Origin: Gammaproteobacteria bacterium
Lineage (GTDB): Bacteria > Pseudomonadota > Gammaproteobacteria > Steroidobacterales > Steroidobacteraceae
Assembly (NCBI GenBank): GCA_025359205.1
Contig: JANYHD010000019.1
Span: 62,001 to 126,000 of the forward strand
DNA length: 64,000 nt
Direction of reading: 5' to 3'
Shown here: one piece after another, positions 15,830-25,625 of the stretch
Layout: each line of letters begins with the position of its first letter
Position numbering within the stretch: the first letter of the stretch is position 1
Position numbers and translations under genes: made by a program
Notes under the pieces: model-generated
What the model saw: only the letters and a program-made list of their open reading frames with translations
What the model was told of the DNA's origin: nothing
Databases searched by the model: none

Positions 15830-17697
15830 GAGAGTTCTCCCTGCGGCTGGAGTGGCAGGTCGAGGTAGAAAGTTGCACCCTGGCCAGGGCCGGCGCTCTC
15901 AACGCGCAGCGATCCGCCCAGTTCCCTGGCCGCCAGCGCGCCGCTGTGCAGGCCGAATCCGTGGCCGTTGCGCTTGGTGGTAAAACCGTGGCTGAAGATC
16001 CGCGTGAGGTTCTCAGGCGCAATGCCCACGCCGTTGTCGGCCACCGCGATCTGCACCCCGGCGGCATGCCGCCCGACGCGCACGCTGATGCACCGATCGC
16101 TCCGTTCGGTGGCCTGGCAGGCGTGCTTGGCGTTGCGCAGCAGGTTCACCAGAATCTGCAGCACGCGGTGCTTGTCTACGGTGATCGGCGGCACTTCGCT
16201 GAACTGGCGCTCCAGCGCGATGGCCTGGCGTTCAAGGCCATTGGCATCGAGGCGCAGACCTTCCTCGACCAGCGCCCGCACGTCGACGGTCTCGGTCACG
16301 CCAGCCAGCTTGGCGTAGCTCTGCTGCATGGCCACCACTTCTTTGATGTGCTCGATGTTGCCGCGCAGAGCATCGAGTTCCTGCAGCGTATGGTCGCGCT
16401 CGCTGACGAGCTGCGCGGCCAGCTGCTCGAGGTAGACCGGCAGGTGACGGCCGCGCTCGTCGCGCGCGATGAAATCACCCAGGTCCGCCTGGTGCTCCTG
16501 CAGGAGCGAGACCACGCGGCCGAGGCCGGCGGCCTTCGACTTGCGCAGCTTGTCGCTCACCAGGCTTGCCGAGACGTTGACGCTGTTGAGCACGTTGCCG
16601 ACATTGTGCAGCACGCTGGCGGCGACCTCGGCCATGCCGGCGTGGCGCGAGGCATCGCGCAGTTGCTGTTGCAGTGCCGTCTCGCGCTGCTGCGCGGCGA
16701 CGCGCTCGGTAATATCGAGGTCAATTCCCACGAGCCGCGAGCCGCCGCCGACAGAGTCGATCACGGCCGCTGCTAGCGATTCAATGTGGCGAACTGTGCC
16801 GTCGGCGAGTTCCACCCGATATTGCGTGTGCAGCGGCTGGTGCTCACGCAGCGCGGTTTGCACTGCCTGTGACGCGGCAGCGCGGTCGGCGGGGTGAATG
16901 AGCTGCAGCCAGCTCTCGAGCGTGGGCTGGAAATCCCCGGAACTGCGGCCATAGAGCTCGTGCATGGTCTCGCTCCACCACACCTGCCCGCCCTGTTGCT
17001 GCAGTTCGTAGACGCCGGCACGCGCGGCCTTGGTGGCGGCGCCGAAGCGGATCGAGATGGTCTCCAGTTCGGCGCGCCGGCGGCGCTCGATCGCGGCCTC
17101 GGCCTCGATCTGTTGCTTCAGTCGCCGGCGTGTCGCCAGCACGAACCACACGGTCAGCGCGCCGCTCACGAACAGGGCGCCGATCACGAGGCGTTTTTCC
17201 GTGACCGCCGAGTCGATGGCGTCACGCACCACGGCCTGGTCGCGGCGCACGAAGTAGTCGTCGAGTGAGCGCGTCTGCTGGTCGGCCCGCAGGATGTCGG
17301 CGCGCAGCGGCATCAACGCCGCGAGCTGCGCACCGTTGCCGAGCCGCTTGGTGAGGCGGGCCACCAGCATCGGTGTATCACCGAGCGCCGCGCCGCCATC
17401 CGGCAATTGCAGCTGCAGTTGCGCGAGCTGCCCGGCGGCGGTGCGCAAGACCTCGGCGGACTGGCGTCCGAGCGTGCCGGTGTCGACCGCGTCCGCGGCG
17501 CCGTTGGTGAAGGTGCGATAGTTGCTGCGTGCGTCGCTCGCCAGGTTGCGCAGCGGGCGGGACTGCTCGAGTGCGGCCGCGCGGCGCGCGTCCGCCGTAA
17601 GCTGCCCGAGCAGCACCAGCGTGACCGGGAGGATCACGGCCAGGAACTGCAGGGCGACCAGTTTGTCGGTTGTGCGTTGCATAGCGGTTGCGCACAC
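15826..17697 (-). CDS. Membrane sensor histidine kinase with PAS domain
   Basis: 623 aa. It has an N-terminal transmembrane helix (about residues 12-32), a periplasmic sensor region of about 130 residues and a second helix (GALFVSGALTVWFVLA). A PAS/PAC domain (about 220-345; GVYELQQQGGQVWWSETMHELYG, ending VGIDLDITERV) precedes the catalytic core. The phospho-acceptor box is the unusual SVLHNVGNVLNSVN, a variant found in one subgroup of kinases. The ATPase has N (LRNAKHA), G1 (VADNGVGI), F (FSHGFTTK) and G2 (GHGFGLH) boxes. An alternative start is the Met five codons further on. It pairs with the downstream REC-GGDEF-EAL gene, so it probably tunes c-di-GMP. Confidence 0.88.
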   Translation of the reverse strand: MCATAMQRTTDKLVALQFLAVILPVTLVLLGQLTADARRAAALEQSRPLRNLASDARSNYRTFTNGAADAVDTGTLGRQSAEVLRTAAGQLAQLQLQLPDGGAALGDTPMLVARLTKRLGNGAQLAALMPLRADILRADQQTRSLDDYFVRRDQAVVRDAIDSAVTEKRLVIGALFVSGALTVWFVLATRRRLKQQIEAEAAIERRRRAELETISIRFGAATKAARAGVYELQQQGGQVWWSETMHELYGRSSGDFQPTLESWLQLIHPADRAAASQAVQTALREHQPLHTQYRVELADGTVRHIESLAAAVIDSVGGGSRLVGIDLDITERVAAQQRETALQQQLRDASRHAGMAEVAASVLHNVGNVLNSVNVSASLVSDKLRKSKAAGLGRVVSLLQEHQADLGDFIARDERGRHLPVYLEQLAAQLVSERDHTLQELDALRGNIEHIKEVVAMQQSYAKLAGVTETVDVRALVEEGLRLDANGLERQAIALERQFSEVPPITVDKHRVLQILVNLLRNAKHACQATERSDRCISVRVGRHAAGVQIAVADNGVGIAPENLTRIFSHGFTTKRNGHGFGLHSGALAARELGGSLRVESAGPGQGATFYLDLPLQPQGELS

Positions 17698-17832
17698 CCG
17701 TGCGCCCGCCGAACATACCGCAGGCCTAAGATTCGGCTAAGAATCGACCGCAAGAAGTCAAACAGTCGGGTTCAGCAGCCGCTCGGAACTGTGAGCCTCA
17801 TCACAAAACGAGGTGGCCGGCCCGGGCTCCGC

Positions 17833-19161
17833 TCAGAGTATGTAGCGGCTCAGGTCCTCGTCCTGGGCGAGGTTGCCGAGGTGCGTGTCGACATAGGCCG
17901 CGTCGATGCGCAGCTCGGTGCCGCGCTGTTCGCTGGCGGCGAAGGAAATCACTTCCAGCAATCGCTCCATCACGGTGTGGAGCCGGCGCGCGCCGATGTT
18001 TTCCGTGCGCTCGTTGACGTGGTGTGCCAGCTCGGCGATGCGGCGCACGCCATCGGCGGTGAATTCCAGCTTGACGTCCTCGGTGCCGAGCAGCGCCCGG
18101 TATTGCGCCGTCAGCGAGGCATCGGGCTCGGTGAGGATGCGCACGAAGTCCTCGACTTTGAGGGAGTCGAGCTCGACGCGGATCGGAAAGCGCCCCTGCA
18201 GCTCGGGGATCAGGTCCGAGGGCTTGGCCATGTGGAAGGCGCCCGAGGCGATGAACAGCACGTGGTCGGTCTTGATCTGGCCGTACTTTGTGCTCACCGT
18301 GCAGCCCTCGACCAGCGGCAGCAGGTCGCGCTGCACGCCCTCGCGCGACACGTCGGCACCGATGGTCTCCTGGCGGCGGCAGATCTTGTCGAGTTCGTCG
18401 ATGAACACGATGCCGTTCTGCTCGGCATTGGCGAGCGCGCGCGCCTTCAGCTCTTCCTCGTTCACGAGCTTGCCGGCTTCTTCTTCAACCAGGAGCTTCA
18501 GCGCCTCGCGCACCTTGACGCGGCGCGGCTTGGTGCGCGCGTTGCCGAGGTTCTGGAACATCGACTGCAGCTGCTGCTGCATTTCCTCCATGCCGGGCGG
18601 CGCCATGATCTCGACGCCCGCCGGCAGCGCGCGCAGCTCGAGCTCGATCTCGCGTTCGTCGAGCTCGCCGCGCAGCAGCAGCTCACGGAATTTCTGCCGC
18701 GTCTCCGCATCGCGCGGCTGCACCGGCTCGTCGGTGGAGAAGCCGCTGAGTTTGGGCCGCGGCAGCAGCGCGTCGAGCACGCGTTCCAGAGCAGCGGCGC
18801 GCGCCGGCTCGCGGACCCGCGCGACTTCCTGCTCGCGCGTCATCTTGACGGCGACTTCGGCCAGTTCCTTGATGATCGAGTCGACCTCGCGGCCGACGTA
18901 GCCGACCTCGGTGAACTTGGTGGCTTCCACCTTGACGAAGGGCGCATTCGCGAGCCGCGCCAGGCGCCGCGCAATCTCGGTTTTGCCGCAACCGGTAGGG
19001 CCGATCATCAAAATATTCTTGGGCGTGATTTCCTGGCGCAGTGGCTCGCCCACCTGCATGCGCCGCCAGCGGTTGCGCAGCGCAATTGCGACCGAGCGCT
19101 TGGCGGCGCCCTGGCCGACGATGTGCTTGTCGAGTTCCTGGACGATCTGTTGCGGAGTCAC
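17833..19161 (-). CDS. hslU: ATP-dependent protease ATPase subunit HslU
   Basis: 442 aa AAA+ unfoldase that feeds the HslV peptidase. Walker A is GPTGCGKTE and Walker B is [11 protein letters not shown]. The GYVGR pore loop is present ([13 protein letters not shown]). The intermediate domain (about residues 110-230) is acidic and helical. The C-terminal tail ends in SRYIL, the peptide that inserts into HslV. The GTG start overlaps the hslV stop by 4 nt. No clear terminator follows in the 135 nt before the next gene. Confidence 0.96.
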   Translation of the reverse strand: MTPQQIVQELDKHIVGQGAAKRSVAIALRNRWRRMQVGEPLRQEITPKNILMIGPTGCGKTEIARRLARLANAPFVKVEATKFTEVGYVGREVDSIIKELAEVAVKMTREQEVARVREPARAAALERVLDALLPRPKLSGFSTDEPVQPRDAETRQKFRELLLRGELDEREIELELRALPAGVEIMAPPGMEEMQQQLQSMFQNLGNARTKPRRVKVREALKLLVEEEAGKLVNEEELKARALANAEQNGIVFIDELDKICRRQETIGADVSREGVQRDLLPLVEGCTVSTKYGQIKTDHVLFIASGAFHMAKPSDLIPELQGRFPIRVELDSLKVEDFVRILTEPDASLTAQYRALLGTEDVKLEFTADGVRRIAELAHHVNERTENIGARRLHTVMERLLEVISFAASEQRGTELRIDAAYVDTHLGNLAQDEDLSRYIL

Positions 19162-19703
19162 GCGCCCAGCTCCTCGATGATCAGGTTGCGGTTGGTGTAG
19201 ATGCAGATGTCGGCGGCGATGTTGAGCGCGCGCTCGACGATGCCGCGCGCGGGAAGCTCCGTGTTCTGCAGCAACGCGAGCGCGGCGGCCTGGGCGAACG
19301 GGCCGCCCGAACCGATCGCGGCCAGCTCGTGCTCCGGCTCGATCACATCGCCATTGCCCGAGATCACGAACAGGCTGTGCGGGTCGCCCACCAGCAGCAG
19401 CGCCTCGAGGCGGCGCAGGTAGCGGTCGGAGCGCCAGTCCTTGGCGAGCTCGATCGCGGCGCGCGTCAGGTTGCCGAATTTCTCCAGCTTGCCCTCGAAG
19501 CGCTCGAACAGCGTGAAGGCATCGGCCGTGCCGCCGGCGAAGCCTGCGACCACCTTGCCGCCGGCCAGGCTCCGTACCTTGCGCGCGTTGGATTTCATCA
19601 CGGTGGCGCCGAGGGTCACCTGGCCGTCGCCGCCGAGCGCGATGCGGCCGTTGCGGCGCACCGCGAGGATGGTCGTGGAGTGCGGGTCGAAAACTTGGCT
19701 CAT
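19158..19703 (-). CDS. hslV: ATP-dependent protease peptidase subunit HslV
   Basis: 181 aa N-terminal-nucleophile threonine peptidase. The mature catalytic Thr is the first of the [10 protein letters not shown] stretch, preceded by nine residues (MSQVFDPHS) that must be removed. No start codon lies closer, so a short propeptide is likely, as in Burkholderia and Xanthomonas homologues. The [13 protein letters not shown] and [17 protein letters not shown] motifs and the [15 protein letters not shown] segment are intact. It sits between xerC (25 nt away) and hslU. Confidence 0.96.
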   Translation of the reverse strand: MSQVFDPHSTTILAVRRNGRIALGGDGQVTLGATVMKSNARKVRSLAGGKVVAGFAGGTADAFTLFERFEGKLEKFGNLTRAAIELAKDWRSDRYLRRLEALLLVGDPHSLFVISGNGDVIEPEHELAAIGSGGPFAQAAALALLQNTELPARGIVERALNIAADICIYTNRNLIIEELGA

Positions 19704-19728
19704 CTGCAGCCCCTGTGATTACAAAGAG

Positions 19729-20646
19729 TTAGCCGCGTCGGCGGGCGCGCGGATGCGAACTCTCGTAGATGCGGGCGAGGTGCTGGAAATCAAGGTGGGT
19801 GTAGATCTGCGTGGTGCTGATGCTGGCGTGGCCCAGCAGCTCCTGCACCGCGCGCAGGTCGCGGCTCGACTCAAGCAGGTGCGTGGCGAAGGAATGCCGG
19901 AACAGGTGCGGGTGCACGCCCTGCGGGAGACCCTGGGCGCGCGCATGGCGCGCGACCAGCAGCTGCACCGCACGGGCGCCGAGGCGGGTGCCGCGCCGGC
20001 CGATGAACACGGCCTTTTCACCGCTGCTGGCCAGAGTCACGCGCTCGCGCAACCAGCCCTGCAGCGCCGTGATCGCCTGCTTGCCCACCGGCATGATGCG
20101 CGCTTTGCTGCCCTTGCCCAGCACGCGCACGGTGCGATCGGCGAGATTGAGATCGCCAAGATCGAGCCCGACGAGTTCGGCGAGCCGGAGGCCCGAGGAA
20201 TAGAGCAGCTCCATGATCGCGAGATCACGCGTCTGCAGCGCACCGGCCGCCGGTAGCGAGAGGAGTCGTCCCATCTGGTCAACATCCAGCGTGTGCGGCA
20301 GGCGCTTGCCGGCCTTCGGCGCGCTGATGCCCACTGCCGGATTGCCCGTCACCGCACCCTCGCGCATCAGGTAGCCGAAGAATGTGCGCAGCGCCGACAG
20401 GCGCCGCTGCACGCTGCGCGCCTGGAGTCCCGCGGCGTGGCTGCGCGCGGCGAAGCTGCGCACGTGCTGGCCGTCGATGCGCGCCCACTCGTGCAGGCCC
20501 TGCTGTGCGCACCACTGTGCGAAGGCGTCAAGCTCTCGCTGGTAAGCGCTGACCGTGAGCGGCGAGAGACGCCGCTCGCTGGCGAGGTGCTGGTGGAAGC
20601 GCCCGATCCAGTCTACTGCGGTGCCCATGGATTGTGGCAGTCCCAA
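19729..20646 (-). CDS. xerC: Tyrosine recombinase XerC
   Basis: 305 aa site-specific recombinase that, with XerD, resolves chromosome dimers at dif. The N-terminal SAM-like domain covers residues 10-95. The catalytic domain shows the first Arg in SSGLRLAELVGLDL, Lys in GKGSKARIMP, HxxR in HPHLFRHSFATHLLE, the second His in LGHASISTTQIYTH and the nucleophile Tyr in that same segment. A Met six codons downstream is an alternative start (E. coli XerC has 298 aa). It follows DUF484, the common gammaproteobacterial arrangement. Confidence 0.93.
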   Translation of the reverse strand: MGLPQSMGTAVDWIGRFHQHLASERRLSPLTVSAYQRELDAFAQWCAQQGLHEWARIDGQHVRSFAARSHAAGLQARSVQRRLSALRTFFGYLMREGAVTGNPAVGISAPKAGKRLPHTLDVDQMGRLLSLPAAGALQTRDLAIMELLYSSGLRLAELVGLDLGDLNLADRTVRVLGKGSKARIMPVGKQAITALQGWLRERVTLASSGEKAVFIGRRGTRLGARAVQLLVARHARAQGLPQGVHPHLFRHSFATHLLESSRDLRAVQELLGHASISTTQIYTHLDFQHLARIYESSHPRARRRG

Positions 20647-20662
20647 TCTGGGCAGAGGTGAT

Positions 20663-21373
20663 TCAAGAGCGCGAGAGCGCGTCCGCGATCAGCTCGGCCA
20701 TGCGCGAGAGGAACTCAGTGCTCATGCCCGGGTGGAAGTGGTCGCGATCGACGCTGCCGATCGCCAGCAGTCCCGGCGGCGACATCACCGTCAGCGGAAT
20801 CAGCGCCACCGAAGCGATGGCCATGGCCTCGTTGCCGAACAGGAAATCGCGCTGGCTGTCGCGCACCTGGCCGCAGCGCGGGCGGCCGCTGCCGAACAGC
20901 GATTCGAAACTCTTCAGGATCGGATCCTCGCTCGCCAGCGGGCGCAGGAAGCGGCTCGCCGACTCCGCGGTGCTCGCGGCGCCGGCCGAGTCCTGCAGCA
21001 CCAGCACCGCGTGATAGGCGTCGAAATCCTCGCGCAGACTGGCCTCGATTTGTGCGAGCGCCTGCGCGCGCGTGCTGGTGCGCACCAGTCGGCGCGTGAA
21101 GCGGTGGATCTTGTCGACTAGGACATCATTGGCGCGCGCCACGCGCACGAATTCCGCCAGCTTCTGCTCGCTGGCGGCCTGTTTCTCGCGCAGCACCTCC
21201 ACCTGGCGCTCGATCAGCGACACGGTGGTGCCCGTGCGCGGATGCACCAGCCGCAAACGGGTGAGCAGTTGCGGATGGCGGTCGAACAGATCTGGGTGCT
21301 GCTGCAGGTACTGACCGATCGCCTGTTCGTCGATCGTCGCGGCGCCCAGTTCCTGCGCGGGTTTGCTGTTCAT
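20663..21373 (-). CDS. DUF484 family protein
   Basis: 236 aa protein of the DUF484 (YigA-like) family, regularly found between dapF and xerC. An N-terminal helical part has IGQYLQQHPDLFDRHPQLL and the coiled-coil SLIERQVEVLREKQAA. A GAF-like C-terminal domain follows (about residues 85-225; DRDHFHPGMSTEFLSRMAELI). The start was chosen at the ATG with AGAGGA about 11 nt upstream; the open frame extends further but only into dapF. The biochemical role is unknown. Confidence 0.88.
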   Translation of the reverse strand: MNSKPAQELGAATIDEQAIGQYLQQHPDLFDRHPQLLTRLRLVHPRTGTTVSLIERQVEVLREKQAASEQKLAEFVRVARANDVLVDKIHRFTRRLVRTSTRAQALAQIEASLREDFDAYHAVLVLQDSAGAASTAESASRFLRPLASEDPILKSFESLFGSGRPRCGQVRDSQRDFLFGNEAMAIASVALIPLTVMSPPGLLAIGSVDRDHFHPGMSTEFLSRMAELIADALSRS

Positions 21374-21401
21374 CCTGCTGGATCCTCTTGCAATACGTTG
21401 T

Positions 21402-22235
21402 TCAGATTTCGGCCTGGCCCCTGAAGGCCACTTCCGCCGGGCCGCTGAGCCACACGTGCTGCCCCGGACCCTCCCAGTGTACGCCGAGCCGGCCGCCTGG
21501 GACATGCACCTCGACCTCGGCGCCCAGCAGCCCCAGGTTCCGGCCGACCGCAACCGCGGCGCAGGCTCCCGTGCCGCAGGCGAGCGTCTCGCCCACGCCG
21601 CGCTCGTACACGCGCAGCCGGATGTGCGCAGCGTCGACGATCTCCATGAAGCCGACGTTGACCTGGCGCGGAAAGCGCGGCTGCGCCTGCAGGGCGCGGC
21701 CGATGCGCTCGACCGGTGCGCTCTCGACCGCGGCCACGCGCAGCACCGCATGCGGGTTGCCGATCGAGACGGCGCCGAACTCGATGTGGTCGCCCTCGAC
21801 CTCGAGCGTGTAGTTCGCCTCCGCTGCCGGCGCCAGGAACGGCAACGCGCTCGGCTCGAAGTCGGGCACGCCGAGGTCCACGGCTACGCGCCCACCAACG
21901 AGCACGCGCGCGGCCACCGTGCCGCCGGTGCTGCCCATGCTCACCGTGCCATCGGCGGCGACGCGGCCTTGCAGCTGCAAGTAGCGCACCACGCAGCGTG
22001 CCCCGTTGCCGCATTGCTCCACTTCGCTGCCGTCCGCGTTGAACACGCGATAGTGCACGGCCGTGCCGGCTGCGCGCGCCGGCTCGATCAGCAGCGCCTG
22101 GTCGAAGCCGATGCCGGCATGACGGTCGGCGAGTGCGCGCCACTGCGCCGCGCTCGGCAGCACGCCGCCTGCCGGTGCCTCGAGCACCAGGAAGTCGTTG
22201 CCAAGCCCGTGCATCTTGGTGAAGTCTAGTTGCAT
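21402..22235 (-). CDS. dapF: Diaminopimelate epimerase
   Basis: 277 aa. Interconverts LL- and meso-diaminopimelate for lysine and peptidoglycan synthesis. Both catalytic cysteines are present in their family contexts, QCGNGARCV (about residue 75) and ACGTGACAA (about residue 220). The N-terminal FTKMHGLGNDFLVLE is diagnostic. It leads the dapF-DUF484-xerC-hslV-hslU series with short gaps. Confidence 0.96.
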   Translation of the reverse strand: MQLDFTKMHGLGNDFLVLEAPAGGVLPSAAQWRALADRHAGIGFDQALLIEPARAAGTAVHYRVFNADGSEVEQCGNGARCVVRYLQLQGRVAADGTVSMGSTGGTVAARVLVGGRVAVDLGVPDFEPSALPFLAPAAEANYTLEVEGDHIEFGAVSIGNPHAVLRVAAVESAPVERIGRALQAQPRFPRQVNVGFMEIVDAAHIRLRVYERGVGETLACGTGACAAVAVGRNLGLLGAEVEVHVPGGRLGVHWEGPGQHVWLSGPAEVAFRGQAEI

Positions 22236-22250
22236 AAATGTGCCGTCGGC

Positions 22251-22274
22251 CCTGGGTGTGTACAGGCCCTAGGG
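22251..22274 (+). repeat. Dispersed gene-end motif, copy 2
   Basis: CCTGGGTGTGTACAGGCCCTAGGG, taken here as the reference copy. The CTA is the reverse of the hisN-like gene's TAG stop. Confidence 0.5.
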
Positions 22275-23057
22275 ACCGCTGAGCGCCGCGACGGCCTGCG
22301 TCCATAGTGCTTCGGTGGCCGCGGCGACCACGCGCTCTCCCGAGCGCGCGCTGAGCGGCTGGCCTTCCCAGTCGCTGATGCGCCCGCCGGCGCCCTCGAT
22401 CACGGGCACCAGCGCCTGGAAATCGTGCGGCTTGAGCGCGGTCTCGATCACCAGGTCGCAGTATCCGGAGGCCAGCAGGCCGTAGATGTAGCAGTCACCG
22501 CCGTAGCGGCGCAGCAGCGCGCCGCCCGTGCAGCGCTCGTAGCGCTCAAGGTCGTCGGCGCGAAACATCTCGGCGGAGGTGCAATAGACGCGCGCCTGCT
22601 CGAGCGCGCTGCAGGCGCTGGTGCGCGCCGCTGTGCCATTGAAAGTCGTGGCTAGGCCCTCGGCGCCCACCCAGCGTTCGCCGAGCGCCGGTGCCTCGAT
22701 GATGCCGAGCACCGCGCGCTCATTGCGTTCGAGAGCAATGAGCGAGCCGAACAGCGGAAAGCCCGTGATGAAGCTCTTGGTGCCGTCGATCGGGTCGAGC
22801 ACCCAGGTGTAGCCCTCGCCCTCCTCGGTGGCGAATTCCTCGCCGCGGATGCCGTGGCCCGGGAACTCGGCGCGGATCAGCCGGCGCATCTCGGTCTCGA
22901 TGGCACGATCGGCGATGGTTACGGGGCTGAGATCGGCCTTGCGCTCCACCTCGATTGGCTGGCGGAAGTAGTCGCGGGCGATAGCGCGTGCCGCATCCGC
23001 CATGGCGTTGGCGAGGGTCAGTGCGCGCGGAAAATCGCGGTCCCGGGCGTAACTCAT
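22269..23057 (-). CDS. hisN: Inositol-monophosphatase-family phosphatase, probable histidinol-phosphatase
   Basis: 262 aa Mg/Li-sensitive phosphatase. Metal-site motifs: RGEEFATEEGEGYTWVLDPIDGTKSF (Glu and DPIDGT) and the C-terminal KPHDFQALVPVIEGAGG. The GGDCYIYGLLASGYCDLVIE segment is close to the HisN branch (histidinol-phosphatase) rather than inositol monophosphatase SuhB. I start at the ATG giving MSYARDRDF; a long open frame upstream is only the antisense of the neighbouring gene. The TAG stop lies inside a copy of the dispersed TAGGGCCTGTACACAC motif. The substrate assignment is by similarity of motifs only. Confidence 0.78.
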   Translation of the reverse strand: MSYARDRDFPRALTLANAMADAARAIARDYFRQPIEVERKADLSPVTIADRAIETEMRRLIRAEFPGHGIRGEEFATEEGEGYTWVLDPIDGTKSFITGFPLFGSLIALERNERAVLGIIEAPALGERWVGAEGLATTFNGTAARTSACSALEQARVYCTSAEMFRADDLERYERCTGGALLRRYGGDCYIYGLLASGYCDLVIETALKPHDFQALVPVIEGAGGRISDWEGQPLSARSGERVVAAATEALWTQAVAALSGP

Positions 23058-23180
23058 GTGCTCCAGTATAATCAGCCGCGGGAGGCCGCGGGGAGCCAAT
23101 GCAGCCGTATCGAAGCAGTTGCGACGCCATCGCAGAAGCGTGTCGTGGGCGCGGACGCCAACGAGCCCGCGGGTACGTGC

Positions 23181-25625
23181 GTGGCTGAATTCCCCTCCCA
23201 GGCGCGCGTCGTAGTCATCGGCGGCGGCATTGTCGGCTGCTCGACGGCCTACCACCTCGCCAAGCTCGGCTGGCAAGACACGATCATCATCGAGCGGCAC
23301 AAGCTGACCTCGGGCTCCACGCATCATGCGGCGGGCCTGGTCGGGCAGCTGCGTAGCAGCGCGAACATCACGCAGCTGCTGGGCGAATCGGTGCGGCTCT
23401 ACAACACGCTCGAGGCCGAGACCGGCCTCGCGAGCGGCTGGAAGATGAACGGCGGCCTGCGCTTGGCGTGCAATCCAGCACGCTGGATTGAGCTCAGACG
23501 TCAGGCCACCAGCGCGCGCTCCTTCGGGCTCGAGATGCAGCTGCTGGCGCCGCGCGAAGCACAGGCGCTGTGGCCGCTGATGGACATTGCCGACCTGGTG
23601 GGCGCCGCCTTCCTGCCGACCGACGGTCAGGTGAACCCGGCCGACATCACGCAGTCGCTCGCGAAGGGTGCGCGCATGCGCGGCGTGCGCATCTTCGAAG
23701 ACACCAACGTGCTGGGGATCGAACTCGAGCAGGGCCGCGTCGCTGCGGTGTTGACCAGCCAGGGCCGCGTGGCCTGCGAAGTGGTGGTGAACTGCGGCGG
23801 CCAGTGGGCGCGGCAGTTGGGTGCGATGGTTGGCGTGAACGTGCCACTGGTCTCGGTGCAGCATCAATACCTGATCACGGAGGCCATCCCAGGCATTACC
23901 CGCGGATTGCCAACGCTGCGCGACCCGGACCGCCTGACCTACTACAAGGAAGATGTCGGCGGACTGGTGATGGGCGGCTACGAACCCAATCCACGCCCCT
24001 GGGCGGTCGATGGTTTTCCGGACAATTTCAATTTCCAGCTGTTGCAGCCCGACTGGGATCACTTCCAGCCGATACTCGATCTCGCATTGCCGCGCGTGCC
24101 CGCGCTCGCCAATGCCGGCGTCAAGGAACTCATCAACGGACCGGAGAGCTTCACTTCGGATGGGAATTTCATCATTGGACCAGCGCCGGGCCTGACGGGC
24201 TACTACGTAGGCGCGGGTTTCAATGCCTTCGGCATCGCATCGGGCGGTGGCGCCGGCAAGGTGCTGGCGGAATGGATCGTCGGCGGCGAGGCGCCCTTCG
24301 ATGTCTGGCCTGTGGACATCCGACGTTTCGGCGCGCCGCACGCCGACATCGACTGGGTGCGTGCACGCACGCTGGAACTCTACGGCAAGCACTACACCAT
24401 CGCCTGGCCCGGTGAGGAGCACGCGAGCGGGCGGCCGCTGCGCCGCTCGCCGCTGTATGAACAACTCAAGGGGCAGGGCGCCGTGTTCGGCGAGAAGCTC
24501 GGCTGGGAGCGGCCCAACTGGTTCGCCGCAGCGGGCGAGGTGGCGCGCGACGAATACGGTTTCGCTCGTCCCAACTGGTTTGCGGCTGTGGCGCGCGAAC
24601 ATCAGGCGGCGCGCGAGCGTGTGGCGCTGTTCGACCAGAGCTCGTTCGCGAAATTCGAACTGGTGGGGCGCGACGCCGAGCGCGCGTTGGGCTGGATCTG
24701 CGCCAATGATGTGTCGCGGCCGGTGGGGAGCCTGGTGTACACGCAGATGCTGAACGCGCAGGGCGGCATCGAGTGCGACCTGACCGTGGCGCGGCTCGCC
24801 GCCGATCGCTATTACCTGGTCACGGGCACCGGTTTTGCCACGCACGACTTCGACTGGATCGCGCGCCACATCCCGGCGGGACTGGATGCGCGCCTGATCG
24901 ACGTCACGTCCGCGGGCGCGGTGCTGGCGCTGATGGGTCCGCGCGCGCGCGCGGTGCTGGCCGCGCTCACGCGTGACGCGGTCGACAACGCGGCCTTTCC
25001 CTTCGGGCAAGCGCGCTACATCCAGGTCGCGGGCGCGCCAGTGCTGGCGCTGCGCGTCACCTACGTGGGCGAGCTCGGCTGGGAGCTGCATGTGCCGGTG
25101 GAATTCGCCGCCACGGTTTATGCCGCGCTCATGCGCGTGGGTGCCGCGCACGGCATCGCCAACGCCGGCTATCGCGCGATCGAATCACTGCGGCTCGAGA
25201 AGGGCTATCGCGCATGGGGCGCCGACATCGGGCCCGACCACACGCCCTTCGAGGCCGGGTTGGGCTGGGCCGTCAAGCTCAGGACAACGCAGCCCTTCAT
25301 GGGTCGCACGGCGCTCGAACAGCGCGCCGCCGCGCCGCTGAAGAAATGGCTGTGCACGTTCACGATTGACGATCCGGTCATGGTGCTGCACGGGCGCGAG
25401 ACCATTTATCGCGATGGCGAGCGCGTTGGGTGGCTCGGGAGCGGCGGCTATGGCCACACGCGGAAGACCAACATCGGCCTGGGCTATGTGCGGCGCGCCG
25501 CAGGCGTCACGCGCGAGTACCTGCACGCAGGCAGCTACGAGCTCGAGGTGGCGACCGAGCGTGCACCCTGCGCGCTGCATCTGGAGCCGCTGTACGACCC
25601 CGGGATGGCGCGAATCAAGACTTAG
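23181..25625 (+). CDS. Dimethylglycine/sarcosine dehydrogenase-like FAD enzyme with GcvT domain
   Basis: 814 aa two-domain enzyme that oxidatively demethylates an N-methylated glycine or related amine. The N-terminal DAO-type FAD domain has VVVIGGGIVGCSTAYHLAKLG and the STHHAAGLVGQLR segment, where the His is the usual site of covalent FAD in this family. The C-terminal half is a GcvT/aminomethyltransferase fold (SSFAKFELVGRDAE; VTYVGELGWELHVPVE; GYRAIESLRLEKGYR), which would bind tetrahydrofolate. The GTG start gives the usual family length, but no clear Shine-Dalgarno sequence is seen, so the start is uncertain. The convergent permease gene shares its stop codon bases (TTAG) with this gene. 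Confidence 0.85.
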   Translation: MAEFPSQARVVVIGGGIVGCSTAYHLAKLGWQDTIIIERHKLTSGSTHHAAGLVGQLRSSANITQLLGESVRLYNTLEAETGLASGWKMNGGLRLACNPARWIELRRQATSARSFGLEMQLLAPREAQALWPLMDIADLVGAAFLPTDGQVNPADITQSLAKGARMRGVRIFEDTNVLGIELEQGRVAAVLTSQGRVACEVVVNCGGQWARQLGAMVGVNVPLVSVQHQYLITEAIPGITRGLPTLRDPDRLTYYKEDVGGLVMGGYEPNPRPWAVDGFPDNFNFQLLQPDWDHFQPILDLALPRVPALANAGVKELINGPESFTSDGNFIIGPAPGLTGYYVGAGFNAFGIASGGGAGKVLAEWIVGGEAPFDVWPVDIRRFGAPHADIDWVRARTLELYGKHYTIAWPGEEHASGRPLRRSPLYEQLKGQGAVFGEKLGWERPNWFAAAGEVARDEYGFARPNWFAAVAREHQAARERVALFDQSSFAKFELVGRDAERALGWICANDVSRPVGSLVYTQMLNAQGGIECDLTVARLAADRYYLVTGTGFATHDFDWIARHIPAGLDARLIDVTSAGAVLALMGPRARAVLAALTRDAVDNAAFPFGQARYIQVAGAPVLALRVTYVGELGWELHVPVEFAATVYAALMRVGAAHGIANAGYRAIESLRLEKGYRAWGADIGPDHTPFEAGLGWAVKLRTTQPFMGRTALEQRAAAPLKKWLCTFTIDDPVMVLHGRETIYRDGERVGWLGSGGYGHTRKTNIGLGYVRRAAGVTREYLHAGSYELEVATERAPCALHLEPLYDPGMARIKT

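Noticed and set aside
19729-20646. Tyrosine recombinase as sign of an integrated element
   Set aside because: It is XerC in the standard dapF-DUF484-xerC-hslVU housekeeping context.
23058-25151. A minus-strand open frame of nearly 1,000 codons running from inside the dimethylglycine-dehydrogenase-like gene into the hisN-like gene
   Set aside because: Its first 700 residues are low-complexity antisense translation rich in Arg, Gln and His. Only the final 262 residues, from the ATG at 23057, match a protein family.
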